The translations under genes and the position numbers were made by a program. From contig LLCB01000064.1 in the NCBI GenBank assembly GCA_001414345.1, forward strand, positions 62,001 through 126,000: 64,000 nt of DNA. The letters run 5' to 3'. This DNA comes from Hymenoscyphus infarciens. Lineage: Eukaryota > Ascomycota > Leotiomycetes > Helotiales > Helotiaceae. Positions 1-12,169 of this stretch are shown piece by piece. The notes under the pieces were generated by a model. It worked only from the letters and a program-made list of their open reading frames with translations. It made no database searches and was not told where the DNA came from. Within the stretch, counting starts at the first letter, position 1. Each line of letters begins with the position of its first letter.

Positions 1-703
1 TCTTGACCTTTTCCGCTGCCTTCTGGAATCCAAAATACAATGGTTCCAAGCCTCTCACCTCCTACATCGCCCGATACACGAAATGGTATCTCTTCCAGTT
101 GTTGGCTTTTGCAATTAACGCCATCGCCTTCCTCTACATCAATCCGCTTGTCTGCAGCTTACATATTTCTGCGTTCACAATGAGCCTTCATGGTTCAATT
201 ATCATACTCTGGATTCTGGTAAGTATTCCTCCCTCCAACTTTCTGCCTTTGCTAACCATCCCCAGATTGCAAAACTGGCTCTGCAATCGATCGAAACCTC
301 ACGAAAAACGCCCAATTGGCGCAATATACCCCTCATCGACCGAACCTCCCCACAACCTAAACAGAAAGGTCCTACAACAATGTTTTCCGCCCTCATTGAT
401 ATAGCGGCGGATCCATTTGTCGACCAAAAACCCTCCGATGATACTGCAATGGACTGGACTCCCACCGTCCCTGCAACTCCTACTGCGAAGGTTGGAAGAC
501 GAGTAAATGATTTTCAACTCGCTCCACCAAGATTCTTCGCCCCACAACCACAAGAAAAAGAAGTCGATGATGTCGCACAACTATTTGAGAAGAAACTGTC
601 TGTCTCTGAAGATACACACAAGGGAAATACCCTTACGAAGCTTACGATAATGACTGGGATAATTGCTATTGGCCTTGGAGTTTGGGTCACATTCTGTTTA
701 TGA
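1..703 (+). CDS. Ima1-like inner nuclear membrane protein, 3' part (5' end outside window)
   Basis: Two exons lie in the window: up to 218, and 266-703 (TGA). The 47-bp intron 219-265 has GTAAGT, a GCTAAC branch site and CCCCAG, and keeps the frame. The first part encodes at least two hydrophobic segments. The second part is polar, carries DDTAMDWTPT and APPRFFAPQPQ, and ends in a hydrophobic C-terminal segment (ITGIIAIGLGVWVTF-like). Membrane segments followed by a tail with DWTPT and RFFAP-type motifs fit, in my recollection, the fungal Ima1/TMEM201 family, which acts at the inner nuclear membrane in centromere/LINC attachment. The defining N-terminal zinc-binding Ima1_N domain lies outside the window, so the family call is an inference. 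Another multipass membrane protein with a disordered tail is possible. Confidence 0.5.
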
Positions 704-1908
704 ATTGGGATTCTCAAAGGGCGTTTTTTTAGGCATTGTAAAAATTGTTATTGGCACTGAGGTGTCTATATTTGGATTGGGAATGGGCGTTTTCGGGACT
801 TGTATAAATGGGAAGGAACCCTCAATGGATTGGGAATGATTAATGACACCAGAATAGTGTTTTTTGTAAGTACAAAAGTACTATGATTGACATGAAATGG
901 CTGAGGCCTCTTTTTGAATATTTCCAGTCTTCTGTTTGGTGACCTTTGTGATTTTAAATTCTTTTGTTTATATATTCTTCTATTTATATATGCAAGTTTT
1001 AATCTTGAAACTGATTTAATTTATCAGAAGATTGTTTTGTATTAATTAGAGGTTTTTTTTTGGTTTGATTCTATTTACCTTCTCGCTTCGTCCATCCGTC
1101 GGCTACACTAAGATCGACTGACAACCCAACTATGCTTAAATAATTAATTACTCTACAACCCACGGTCGGAAAGACTTTGTTTTTTGATGAGCATACAAGT
1201 GTAATTGCATTTTTGAAACCGGGTCCCGTCTGAGAAGTAGTTTACTTGAGGTTGTTTCCGTGCGAGGAGAGAAATTTCTCTTTATGTTAGCAGTGGGGGG
1301 TTGATGGAGAAGTTGTGCCAAGGCCTTCTACTGGAGTATCAAATCCGCAAACCACTATGTGAAGCAGTGATTTGATGGATTTGGAGCAAGTACATTTTGT
1401 ACTAGATATCGATTAAAGGGGGATTTGGGGATTTGGGATTGGGATTGGGATATTTCATGGGGTTGGAGAATGTGGTGTTGTGTTTGTGATGGAGAGTGAG
1501 GAAAACTTTCATTGTTTCGTCGCACCTACCTACCCAGCTCATTGTTCTAATTACTTAGGAGACGTGTCTTGTATATGTCCTAGGAGGCTGGGAATAATGA
1601 ACTTGTTGGGCTGGTACGAGTTAAAGTGTCAGTTTTTACTGTCTACCTACGCGAGGTGGGTGAGGATGCAACGCAACAATTGAGAAGGGCGGAGTCTTCT
1701 CGTTGCTGAGGAGTTTATTTGATTTAATATAATTATTAAAAAGTGTGGTGGGATGAGGATTGTGGATGAGGATTCGTGGTGTAGAAATGGGATTTTGGTT
1801 CCCTTAAAAGACACTTTTGGTTTTGAGGTATTTACCGTGAGGGAAATTGGGGTGCGGATTCTTATATAGTGGCGGTAGATTGGCATTTAAAATTGATTTG
1901 GAGCGAAT
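704..1908. other. Gene-free spacer
   Basis: AT-rich, with several T-runs. The first part presumably holds the 3' UTR of the upstream gene. ORFs here are short, use odd starts and show no recognisable motif. I see nothing else. Confidence 0.5.
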
Positions 1909-2048
1909 GAGACCGATCCGAATGCTTGAGACGCGAGCTGGAATTGTCGATGGAAGAGTTGAAATGGTTGAGGTGGATGTTTGGATGGCTAGTCAAAACA
2001 GAGCCGCGATGCTTCCGATGTTGAAAATCGTGTTTTCCTTCTATGCAT
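1909..2048 (-). pseudogene. Broken N-terminal copy of the unknown gene at 13331-14184
   Basis: Read on the minus strand, this stretch aligns in frame with the first about 40 codons of the gene at 13331-14184. The intact copy has IIGALFGLAIRKS and PSTIAARASSIRIGF. This copy has IGSIAALF, then a stop, then LAIQTS and PSTIPARVSSIRIGL. The stop is TGA on the minus strand (TCA at 1993-1995), where the intact copy has GGA for glycine. The start codon is not preserved and similarity fades on both sides (a weak match continues about 20-30 bp into the 5' leader). It is therefore a decayed partial duplicate about 12 kb from its source. The function of the parent protein is unknown. Confidence 0.7.
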
Positions 2049-3893
2049 GAAGAGTAATTGGCGTCATTGGCTTTGTTAGACAATCTGGCAGGAATGATTC
2101 CCTCTAAATCCGCCCTCTTCAATAGACGAATGAGGTTAATCAAGTACGGGGTTTGAGCAAAGGCTATTAGGGCAATTCCAGAGACAATGTCTGCGACGCT
2201 CAGAGTTGGCGTTCTTTCCCGTCGTCGAGGTTGTTGACGAGCGTACAGGGCAGTGCGATGTTGCGAACTGAAGTGAAGTGAAGGTTGGAAATTTCCAAGA
2301 GCACAAACATGGGAACTAGGTAAACGCCGGGGGCGCAGAGTCCGTAAGTTGGAAATTGACGCAAGGACAGGTAACAGACGAATCAAGTTATTCCCGAGTG
2401 GAATTTGGTCGAGGACTTGACATTACAGAAGTAATTGACAAAATTTCAAGGTGGAGCACCAAAAGAACACTTTTAAGCAGCAAAAGGCCAATCTTCTGAT
2501 ACTCTCATTCAACAACTCCTATTCGTCTCAAAGATAGGCGAATACTCAGGCTATCAAAGAAAAGCCGCGTTACAGCAGGGGCAGAGTTATGAAACACACC
2601 CATACCAATGACCGAGACCTAGGGACGCGTCCAGAACCCGAAAGCTTTGGTAGGTGTGAATCCGATGTTGTGGAAATCAATGTGAGGAGAAGAGACGAGG
2701 CATCGCGTATCATGGTAGAAACCGGAGTATCTGTGATATTGCCATGCTGTTGCATCTTTTAACATCTTTCGAGATGGGCTAATGCTCACTGGATTAAGGA
2801 ATTTCTCTGCGCGGCAGCGAGGGCAGAGTATTTCCGTTTGAATCGGTGTTGCAAGGGGCTAGTTCGCTGCACTAAAACAGCCTCTTAATTTGGTATGCTC
2901 ATTCGACATTTCCTCTTCGTCGCAGTTGCCGTGGGCGGTTGCATTTATGTACCACTCCGACTGCAGAACAATCCGTCGCTACTGATAGAATTTCGACGCA
3001 GACATAATCAAGTGTAGTTGAAGTCACTGAGAGAGATGTGTGTTTGTGAAATCCTTTTTGAAGTCAGCAATTGAGGTTCGGGAAAATCATCGTTTTGTGA
3101 AACCTTACGTCGCAGAGCTTGTTGTGGAAATGCCATGAGCCTGTTAACTGACACAACTTGGCAATTGATACTCGGCAGTAAACGGAGGGGAGGAAGTAGT
3201 ATCGAGATCGATAGAGTCCAACTAAAAACGTATAAACTGGAGCTCAAGGCGGACGCCACCAGTATTAATCATTATCGGGAGAGAGGCCAAAAACAGCATG
3301 GCGTGAAAAGCATTCTTCGAAACTCATTATTAGGCTGTATGTTGGAGAAGAGATGGATGGACTTAGAGCGTTGAGAGAGAGTATTGCCAACTGAAGGGCA
3401 ATGGGATGAACGAGAGTCAGATCCCAAGATATTCAAAGTCGCCAGAAAGGATAGGCAACCGAACTCAAGATAGGAGAAGAGAACATCGGTACAATGCTGC
3501 AAGCAACTCAGAACACAAAAATCATCGCAAAGCAGTATTGGGAGTTTTGGAAGAGGGAAACATGGGACGAAGGAAGAAGAGGAAGTCCCCGATGAGGAAA
3601 ACAAATGATCATCACTTTGTTTTGGGAAGGTCCCAGTCGTGAGATCAGATATCCTGAATGCGATAGGAATCTTGACCAAATCGCATCTGCTTTTTCGAGG
3701 ATATTTTTCTTTTGAGTAAACGCTTCAAGGGACTGAAGATTAGCAAAACGATAAGCTATAGATAGAAAGGAGTTCGTAGCCTCTTCATTATTCATTACTT
3801 ACTACACTCATCATACAACGTCCACATGTTGGACTTTCGCGCCCATAATATTAACTCCCATTGTATCATACACCACCTCATTCCATCCCCTTG
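2049..3893. other. Gene-free spacer
   Basis: Several overlapping ORFs on both strands (for example a 174-codon minus ORF at 1862-2386) have no recognisable domain and no convincing splice partners. Part of that ORF (around 2090-2220 minus) has protein-like composition and could be more decayed gene sequence. Otherwise I see nothing. Confidence 0.4.
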
Positions 3894-4375
3894 TCAAACT
3901 ACACTCTCTTTCTTTTCTCGTTTGCCAAATGTATACGCCAGTCCACCACCAACAACATTCATCCCCGCAAGAACCATGGCTGATCCCCTAGTTAATCCCC
4001 TCACGCCAAATCGTTCCCCAACTCTCCTTCCCCAGCCCACGCCGCTCACTCTCCTTCTGTTCGCCATAATCAAGTAGAGACCTGACCAAGCTGCCGTGAG
4101 CCCGGCTGAATCGGTGGCGAAGGAATTCAGGTTCAAGTAAGTGCTGAAGAGAAGGACGGGTGGGAAGAGCATTGGGAGTTTCTGGAATGGGCGCGCATGT
4201 AAAGCGGTGAGGAGGGTGGCTAGTATGGTGGGAGGTAGAGGGGATTCTGTTTTGAAGTTTCGTTAGTATAATTGACGGCGCATTTTGGTTGTGGTGTTGA
4301 CTTACTGCCCCAATCCATAGCCATGGAAATGGCTGTCCTTTTTGCAACTTGAGCATTTTTGGTTTCAGAAGACAT
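3894..4375 (-). CDS. AIM19: Aim19-like small mitochondrial membrane protein
   Basis: Two exons: 4306-4375 (ATG) and 3894-4246 (stop), with a 59-bp intron 4247-4305 (GTAAGT...AACAG), giving about 140 residues. The N-terminus is polar (MSSETKNAQVAKRTA...). It is followed by a hydrophobic stretch with LLTALHARPFQKLPMLFPPV and LLFSTYLNLNSFATDSAGLT, an Arg-rich loop, and a Gly-rich membrane segment near the end (AGMNVVGGGLAYTFGKRE). This layout of two to three membrane segments with an LHA-KP-QKLPMLFPP core matches my memory of the fungal Aim19 family (PF10315), named in yeast for altered mitochondrial inheritance; its molecular role is unknown. It is divergent from the DnaJ gene, with about 400 bp between the start codons. 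The family call is by recall, not search. Confidence 0.6.
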
Positions 4376-4775
4376 CTTGGGGCAGATTGGTGAGGTATGG
4401 CAAAGAAGTTGCACTATATCCAGAGAAAGTGTGTTGGATTTAATTCACTTCTTCAATGGCAAGAATTGTCGACAACTTTTCACTGAGGTCATCGTGAGCT
4501 AACCTAAGTTGCAGGGGGAAGCTTGGAGCTGCTAATCACGTGTCATGATTCGTATAACCCCTGCATAATAGTTAGCTAACGGACCGAGATACGGCTCACT
4601 TCCCAGAAGCTGGGAAAGAAGACCGATTGCTTCCCGCGTCGTGTCCAAAACAAATACTGCGCAACCAACAACAATAACATCCTTCCTTAAAAAGCGCCTT
4701 CGTACCAAGCTCATCTCCCTCTGGATCGCCTCTCCCTCACCTCTCCCTCCTGCGGCTGGAGTCCCTATCAACACG
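4376..4775. promoter_or_regulatory. Shared upstream region of AIM19 and the DnaJ gene
   Basis: 400 bp between two divergent start codons, so both promoters must lie here. An in-frame ATG at 4641 would add 45 residues to the DnaJ protein. I treat that as leader because the extension (basic and Pro-rich) is unlike a J-protein N-terminus. CT-rich tracts precede the DnaJ start. No defined factor site was identified. Confidence 0.5.
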
Positions 4776-5906
4776 ATGTCTGCGTCAGGCACAGACGCTA
4801 AATCGGGTGGAACTGCCAAAAGTCGAGACCATAACCAGGGCAATCAGGATAGGAAATACACCCTGGAACAAAAGACTGCCGTCTTGAGAGTACGGAGATG
4901 TGCGCCCACGGCCTTTTACGAGATTCTGGGGATAGAAGATATCAAGACCACAGTGACAGAAAGCGAGATCAAGAAGGCATATCGGAAACTCAGTCTGTTG
5001 ACGCATCCCGATAAAAATGGACACGAGCATGCGGATGAGGCCTTTAAGATGGTGAGCAGGGCATTTGGGGTTCTGGGTGATAAGGAGAAGAGGCAGAAGT
5101 ACGATCGATATGGAGGGGATCCGGACAGTCGATTTGGTGGAGGTGCACCTCAACCTGGTCCATTCTCAGGGTTTGGACAAAGGAGTTCAGGTGCGAGGGG
5201 GCAGGCGCCGGGAGGTGGTGGCAGTATGTGGGAAGAGGAGATTACTCCGGAGGAAATGTTTAATAGGTTCTTTGGAGGAGCGTTTGGTGGTGGTGGTGGT
5301 GAGTTTAAGCATACAAAGATTTAGAAAAGGGCGGAAGCTAATGGTAATACAGGTGGAGGATTGTTCGGTGATGGGCCGGGAGGCCCTGGGTTTGTGTTCA
5401 ACATGAATGGTGGTCCTGGAATTAGGGTACAACAATTTGGAGGAGCAAGACCCAGAAGGAGACCGAGAGACCCAAATGCGCCGCCGGAACCCCCACCAAC
5501 CCTTTCGGGCATGCTCACCGGCCTACTACCGCTTCTTCTGATATTTGTCTTGCCGCTTCTTTCCTCCATTTTCTCAAGCTCCTCTCCAGCCGGACCAGAT
5601 ATGCGCTTCGACCAAGCCGTTCCACCCCATACCATGCCTCGTCACTCAAAACACTACAAGAAAGCGTACTGGATCAATCCTGTTCAAGTGGAAAGTTACA
5701 CAGCTCGAAAGCTCGTCGAACTCGATTCGCGCGCTGACAACGTGTACATCAACGAGCTAAGGATACTTTGCCAGCAAGAAAATGATAGGAAAGAGCAAAT
5801 GAAGGAAGCTGCCCAAGGCTGGTTTGGCATAGACAAAGCGAAGTGGCAAGAGGCCAAGAATATGCCGTCCCCCAATTGTGAGACGTTATTGGAGTTGCAG
5901 CGGTAA
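4776..5906 (+). CDS. ER-type DnaJ (Hsp40) co-chaperone, Hlj1/DNAJB12 type
   Basis: Exons 4776-5298 and 5353-5906, with a 54-bp intron (GTGAGT...ATACAG) inside a Gly run; 358 residues. The J domain is at about residues 45-112, with the Hsp70-activating HPD at 77-79 (KLSLLTHPDKNG) and the KRQKYDRYGGDPD end. A Gly/Phe-rich linker follows, then a Pro-rich stretch and one hydrophobic segment at about 228-248 (MLTGLLPLLLIFVLPLLSS). The C-terminal domain contains AYWINP, a spot typical of the DUF1977 region. Tail-side membrane anchoring after G/F is characteristic of Hlj1/DNAJB12/14, which sit in the ER membrane facing the cytosol and help Hsp70 in ER-associated degradation. The start at 4776 is preferred over the in-frame ATG at 4641. 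It lies beside UFD2, also a proteasome-pathway gene, but this may be chance. Confidence 0.85.
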
Positions 5907-6696
5907 CAGCAACGTGTTTATGAACGATTTTTGGATACTCATATCCTTGCTGTATGAGTTGCTGGGGATAATGGTTGAGAAGCATGGCGTTTTTTGGGGT
6001 AGCATTTTTGACAATCATGCCACGGAGTTTTTAGGGGTATCCGAATATAATAGTAGATAGTGCTATTTTGTGCTTCTTGAGGCATCACTTTGTTCAAGTG
6101 TGATCCAACTTGTCTCTTTCAAGGCTCTTCTATCATATTCTGTAGCCGTCGTGGTGGTGGTCAGAGTATTCCTGTCCTGTTATTATACTGTCTAGAAGTC
6201 ATCTCAAGAACTCTCTCCAAGCGTCTTTTTGATTCAGATTGCTCAAAGAAAACTGTAATGAAAATGACTAAAATCTGTGAAACTTTCCCAAGCAAACAAA
6301 CTTTACTTATTTGGTTATTCATTCATGATGTCTTTCTTGGTGAAGTCTTATTTACAACTGTACTTTGATTAGATGGTGCGTTTCAGTGGTGGCCGAACCT
6401 GTCAATTTTTGAAGGACTGAATCATTGTCTAGTAACTCACACATACTTTCTATCTAGTTATAGTTTCCCGTCCACCTGCAGGTGAAGTTGTTGACGAGGG
6501 GCTCCGACAAGACCCTTGCAAGGTGCGATTAGGAAACGTTATCGGCTTGATCGCTAAGCTTAAACCCCGAGAGTCAGTGACTCGGGTGGGACAAGGCTAC
6601 CATTCTCCATTGTACATTAATACTCGATCGAGGTCAACACTCCTCGAACCCTCCCCATCTACCTCGTCTTGAGAAGTCCACATTATACTCACAATC
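5907..6696. other. Spacer between DnaJ gene and UFD2
   Basis: Holds the presumed DnaJ 3' UTR and the UFD2 promoter and leader. A small ORF at 6090-6368 has no recognisable features. No other element seen. Confidence 0.5.
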
Positions 6697-9600
6697 ATGG
6701 ACAGCAACGATCAGCAACCACCGCCTCCCCCTCCAGAGGCACCAGACAAGGAGAAGATGGACCAGGTTCGCAGCTATTACTTCGGGTTGTTTGGGTGGGC
6801 ATGGCTAACGGTGCTATTCATATAGATTCGACAACGACGAATGCAAATGTTAGGCGGATCTGGCGCGTCAACACCAAAAACCGAGAAGCCTGCAGAAGGT
6901 ACAGCTTCATCCTCCTCGCAGACCCCAAATCCCCCAGCAAAGACCGAATCAGCGCCAAAACCCAAAATCAACATCTCGAAAGCTGCCCCTCCAAGCACGA
7001 CCCTCGAAAACCCATTCACCCAACTGACGGCCCGACCATCGAGTGGCCCCAATATCACCGTAAGAAAGCCAGAAGAACGATCATTGAAGCGAACTCGGGC
7101 TGAAATAGATGATTTACAGAATCCCTCGGCAGCACCCGCAAAACGGCCTACACCAGACGATAACGTGGAGGAATTTGAGAATCGGATCTTGGGCCACATT
7201 TTCAGAATTACGCTGGATCCAAATCAACAGGTGGATTCGTCAAATCACAAACTTATCTACCTTTCCAATTTAAGATCGGAGTTGGAGGAGGAAAGTTTGC
7301 CTTTACAACATACAAAGGATAGGTTGGACTCGGCAATTCTCGAAGCAGCTTCGACGATCCCCGCCAACAAGTCGGTTCTGGACTACCTTCTGCCATGCTG
7401 GAAACGTGTAATAAAGGCCCAGAGATCGCTGAAAGGCAATGTTCCTGGAAAGGATGAAGTTTTGAAAGAGGCAAAGCGGTTATGTATGAGCCATTGCATA
7501 TTCGCAGTGGAAATGCCAGAGCTTTATGGGTAAGTGAATTGCTGATATTTTGGGAACAATTTTGACAAAGGTTGCAGCCGTGAACCAAACGATGCAACAG
7601 ACTCATTGACTCCTTATTTACTTTTTGAGGCCACAGAAGACAAGGGGATATGCCCGGATTTCTTGATAGAGGCAGCTTCTCGATTCGAGGAAGACGACAC
7701 CGTGAAGTCGATGCTCACAAAGGCGGTCAGTGGTTTGAGTTACCAGTTGTCAAACATGACCATGAATGACAATTACAAGCCATACATCAATGTAAGTATT
7801 TCTCCGACTATTCTCTCGCAACTTTTATTGATTAGTTGGACAGGCTATGAAACAACTGTTGCAATTCCCGAAAATTGTGATCGCCATTGCTGAGCATCCT
7901 CTGTTCCAAATGGCAACATCTGCACCTGCTATCGAGAAACTCACACTTCTTGGACCATTCTTCAGAATTTCACCTCTTCAGAGAGAAGTCGCCAAGGAGT
8001 ATTTTGGTGCTCCAAAATCCATGGACAAAGGGCATATTCGGACATCACAGGAAGCTTTACGACTGACCTTGCAAAACCACCAGCGGGACTTGCTTGTTAT
8101 CACCAACCTCTTCATCAAAGCTGGCCTGGCGTCAAGAAACAAGGCACTGGATTGGTTTGCATATATTGTAAACTCGAATCACAAACGAAGAGCGATGCGG
8201 CCGGATAAAACACAGTTGTCGTCCGACGGTTTCTTGATGAATGTAACGGTAGTCCTTGACGGTCTTTGCGAACCTTTCATGGACACCACATTTTCCAAAG
8301 TCGCCAAAATCGACCCAGATTACCTGAGAAGGAAGCCTAGAGTTGACATTACGGATGAAACAAAACTTAATGCAGACCAGGAGGCGTCCGATGAGTTTTA
8401 CAAAGTAGAAGTCGGAGGCGGACCATCGAATTTCATATCCGAGGTCTTCTTTTTGACTCTGGCTGCTCATCATTACGGCAGCGAGGCAACAAATGGTGTG
8501 CTGAAGAGCTTGGACAAAGATATCAAGTATCTCCAAGGAAAGCTGGACGAATTTGAAAGAGAGCGTCCCAAGCTTGCAAATGTAAGGATTCTCTTTCCCG
8601 AATTTCATAATGTCGCTAACAATTGCAGAATCCCGTACAGGCCGCACAATTCGATGCGCAGCTCAAGAAGTACAACGACATCTTGATAGAGTCGATGCAA
8701 TCCAAGATGGCAATCGAGGGTGTTCTTTTGGACAAATCGATGCAAACAAAGTCATTATTGTTTATGAGATATGTGACTGTTTGGTTACTGAGAGTGGCAA
8801 CTCTATCAGAATATACTCCCGACAAAACCATCACGTAAGTCTTTATCCTTGAGATACTATTTTTGCACCCAGGCTGATGTACTTCCTATTAGACTACCTC
8901 TGAAGTCAGAACAACCGGAGGTTTTCAAATTCTTGCCTGAATACGTTCTGGAAGATATTGTAGGGAACTTCAATTTTGTCTTCCGGTAAGCTTTTTCTCT
9001 GTGTTCAAATTTTCGACAAATCATTGACCTCCATTTTCTAGTTTTATACCAGAAGTTATGATTTCAGCTTTTGGTGACGAGATCATTGTGCTATGCATCA
9101 CATTCCTGACGAATTCCGAATATATCAAAAACCCTTACTTGAAAGCCAAACTCGTTTCTTTGCTATTTCACGGGACGTGGCCCGTCTACCATCGCCAGAA
9201 AGGTATTCTGGGAGACTCCCTCACAGGTACAAAATTTGCCAACGATCACTTACTTCACGCATTAATGAAGTTTTACATCGGTAAGATAATATTGCATTCT
9301 ATTGGGAGAATGATGTTACTGATACATAGTAGAGGTCGAATCAACCGGGGCGCATACCCAATTTTATGACAAGTTCAACATTCGATACGAGATCTTTCAG
9401 GTGATCAAATGTATCTGGACAAATGATGTATACAAACAGAAATTGACTCAAGAGAGCAAGTAAGTTGAGAGTAGTCATGAGTAGTAGTATGAGTCGCGCT
9501 AACTATCACCAAGGATGAACATCGATTTCTTTTTACGATTCGTCAATCTGCTTCTGAACGACGCTACATATGTGCTGGACGAAGCCCTCACCAAGTTCCC

Positions 9601-10402
9601 CAAGATCCATGATCTGCAAAAGGAATTAGAGAATGCTTCTCTGGATCAAGAAGCAAGAACGACAAAGGAGGAAGAGCTGCGCACCGCAGAAGGCCAAGCC
9701 CAATCTTACATGCAGTTGACCAACGAAACCGTATCGATGATGAAGCTTTTCACCAAGAACCTCAGCGGCTCTTTCACGATGCCTGAAATTGTCGATCGAG
9801 TGGCAGCAATGGTCGACTACACACTGGATACTATTGTTGGTCCCAAATCAGCCAATTTGAAAGTCAAAGACCCACAGAAATACCATTTCGAACCGCGAAC
9901 ATTGCTCAGCGAGTTCATCGACATCTATCTGAACCTAGGAGTCTCGGAGGAGTTCATAGCCGCAGTCGCTCGCGACGGACGATCCTACAAGCCAGAAAAC
10001 TTCGACAACGCCTCCCGCATCATCCAACGATATAGCATGCGATCTGGAGAGGATATCGCCAAATGGGATGATCTCAAGAAGCGATTCGCCATTGCCAAGC
10101 AGCTCGAGGACGAAAACGAAGGCGATCTTGGTGAGATCCCAGACGAGTTCTTGGATCCTATCATGGCCATTTTGATGGAGAACCCGGTTATCCTACCCAC
10201 GAGTAAACAAACTCTCGACCGAAGTACTATTCTTACTCATTTGTTGAGCGATCCACATGATCCGTTTAATCGGATGGATTTGAAGATTGAGGATGTGGTT
10301 GAGGATTTGGAGTTGAAGGAACAGGTTAGGGCGTGGAAGGCGGAGAGGATCGCTGCGGGGAAGATGGCGAGGAAGGATAAAATGGATGAGAGTGAGGGTT
10401 GA
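6697..10402 (+). CDS. UFD2: Ubiquitin conjugation factor E4 (U-box ligase)
   Basis: Nine exons: 6697-6765, 6826-7529, 7578-7791, 7844-8581, 8629-8834, 8893-8985, 9042-9280, 9330-9459, 9514-10402. Phases close perfectly, giving 1093 residues. Ufd2 lengthens ubiquitin chains on substrates already marked, working with Cdc48/p97 in proteasomal degradation. The N-terminus has MDQIRQRRMQMLGG, typical of fungal Ufd2. A long helical Ufd2 core follows. The C-terminal U-box is at about residues 1005-1078 (EIPDEFLDPIMAILMENPV, then TLDRSTI, DPFNR), and the protein ends in a basic tail. Length is as expected for the family. The first donor (GTTCGC) is weaker than the others, but the exon 1-2 junction restores the conserved MDQIRQRRM, which supports it. 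Identity is certain; the exact edges of exons 1 and 6 are the least tested. Confidence 0.95.
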
Positions 10403-10884
10403 GTGGGGAAGGTTGTGGTGGGGCTGATTGATGAGAGCTATGGGTAATTGAACTGGGCTTTCTTGTAACTTTGCACGCAGCATGATGTGGCGATATGGGA
10501 CATAGGGTTGGTGGCGCCAAGATATTTTTTTTGGGAGAAGAAATGAATTATGAAATTTGTTTCTCTCTTCCTTGTTCTTCTTCATTGAGGATTTTGTGGC
10601 ATTGCAGGATTTCTGAGATGTTAATGGAGGTGCTTTCGAGCTCTGTTATTTTTATTTCTGGGACTTCTCACCTTTTTGCCTGTATATTAACATCCATGGT
10701 GGTGAGAATCCATGGGTGTTTCACCAGTGGGTGTAGTTGGAAACATTATACTAGATTACCTCAAGAGGACAAATCACACAACAAGAGATATCGTGCCAAC
10801 TGGCCTCGAATAATTAGTTTTTAGATTTTGTTATTTTCATAGACCGTTCTTACACCGGGACCTACATTCTATTGCAAACTTGAC
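10403..10884. other. Gene-free spacer 3' of UFD2
   Basis: Presumed UFD2 3' UTR followed by unremarkable sequence. No ORF with protein-like features. Confidence 0.4.
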
Positions 10885-11391
10885 ATGCCATCCACTCATA
10901 TTAGTCACGAAAAGCCACGCATTACTATCGCCAGCCGCTGCCTCCATCCAGTTGTTATCACAAGTATATTGGAAGAACTCGGCTGGAAATGCCTGTTCAA
11001 TTTTCGAAATGCGGTAGCCCTCTGTAACTTGTCCAAGCACTTAAATTACTTTGGTCACCTCACCCAACACCATATCGCCGAAGAGTGATAGAAAAGTCAG
11101 CTGCGGTACGAGTTCAAGGCTATGAAGGAGAAGTGGTTGTCAATCAAGTGGAGATTCAAGGAAGTGAGTACTGATAGACGATTTCGATTCTCGTTCCTTG
11201 AGGAGGTGGATCTTTACCAAGGACTCGACCATTCCCCCGATACGGTAATAATTCCAACCCACGACGAATCTCTGATCAACAAGCTAGTATTCAAGATCCA
11301 AACTCCCCAATTCCGGCCCATTTTCTTGTTCCGTGGAAACTTGGAAGGCGTGCACTACCAGTGGCTCAGCTCACCCCAAACAGCAAAATAG
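10885..11391 (+). pseudogene. Unknown reading frame split by a double stop
   Basis: One reading frame stays open for 169 codons except for adjacent TGA (11086-11088) and TAG (11089-11091). It runs ATG at 10885 to TAG at 11389-11391. The first half contains LHPVVITSILEELGWKCLFN; the second has KEKWLSIKWRFKEVSTDRRF and TQTPQFRPIFLF-like sequence. Composition is protein-like, with the charged/aromatic balance of a globular domain. An intron removing the stops is conceivable (an acceptor-like GTGATAG ends at 11091), but I could not find a convincing donor. No family is recognised. It could be a decayed gene, two exons of a small gene, or chance. Confidence 0.3.
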
Positions 11392-12169
11392 CAGAAGTCA
11401 AGGAACGACCACCATCGTAACCTCAATGGCAAACCAGAGGAATACACGATAAACATGGTGGAACCCAGTAATACTCTGGATTTGATATCACTTAAGATCA
11501 CTGCAGTGATGTTTCTTTTCCTCTGTGCAAACGTCACGATCTTAGGTTTTGGTGTTCGTGGCTCATGTAGACCGCAAGCAGCAAAGTAAACAATTGAAAA
11601 TGCGATGATTGAAGTAAATTGTGATGTCAATTGGGTATGGTTGGAGTAACCCACTACTAGAGGTTAGGAGCATGCAAAAGCGTGCAACAGTAAAAGAGAA
11701 AAGATGACTTGGAGAAAAAAGCACCTGGGAAAGAATCGACAAGTAACCAAAATGCATTTCAAGGCTATGGAAAAGAGACCTCTCACCCCCACTCCAAACC
11801 ACTCAATTATTCCGGCCACCCACTCCAATCAACCAGCCACCATCCCTTCCTCGTTCGTCCATTATTCGTTCGATTCGAAGGGTTCGCGTTGGCGCTTTTC
11901 AAGAACTTTTAGTCACCTGTCAATCCCAGCGGAGGAAAGAGGCTACAACGTCCTTCGGCAACGGGAAGCCAAGTTCTTATGAAGGACACGCTGCAACACA
12001 TGTTAGTTAAATTATCAGTTAGATCGGAGATGACAAAGGAAAACGATACTTCTCAACCTAGGCCAAGTTGCAGGTTCGGAAACTGCGCGACAGCCTACCA
12101 AGCGAGGGCTGGGATTACGCACAAAGTGCTCCATCAGGTCCCTGCTGGCAAAGCCCGCTGACCAGACTC
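11392..12169. other. Gene-free spacer
   Basis: Only short overlapping ORFs without motifs. Nothing else seen. Confidence 0.4.

Noticed and set aside
4641..4775. Upstream in-frame ATG of the DnaJ gene
   Set aside because: It would add a basic, Pro-rich 45-residue leader unlike J-proteins; kept only as an alternative start.
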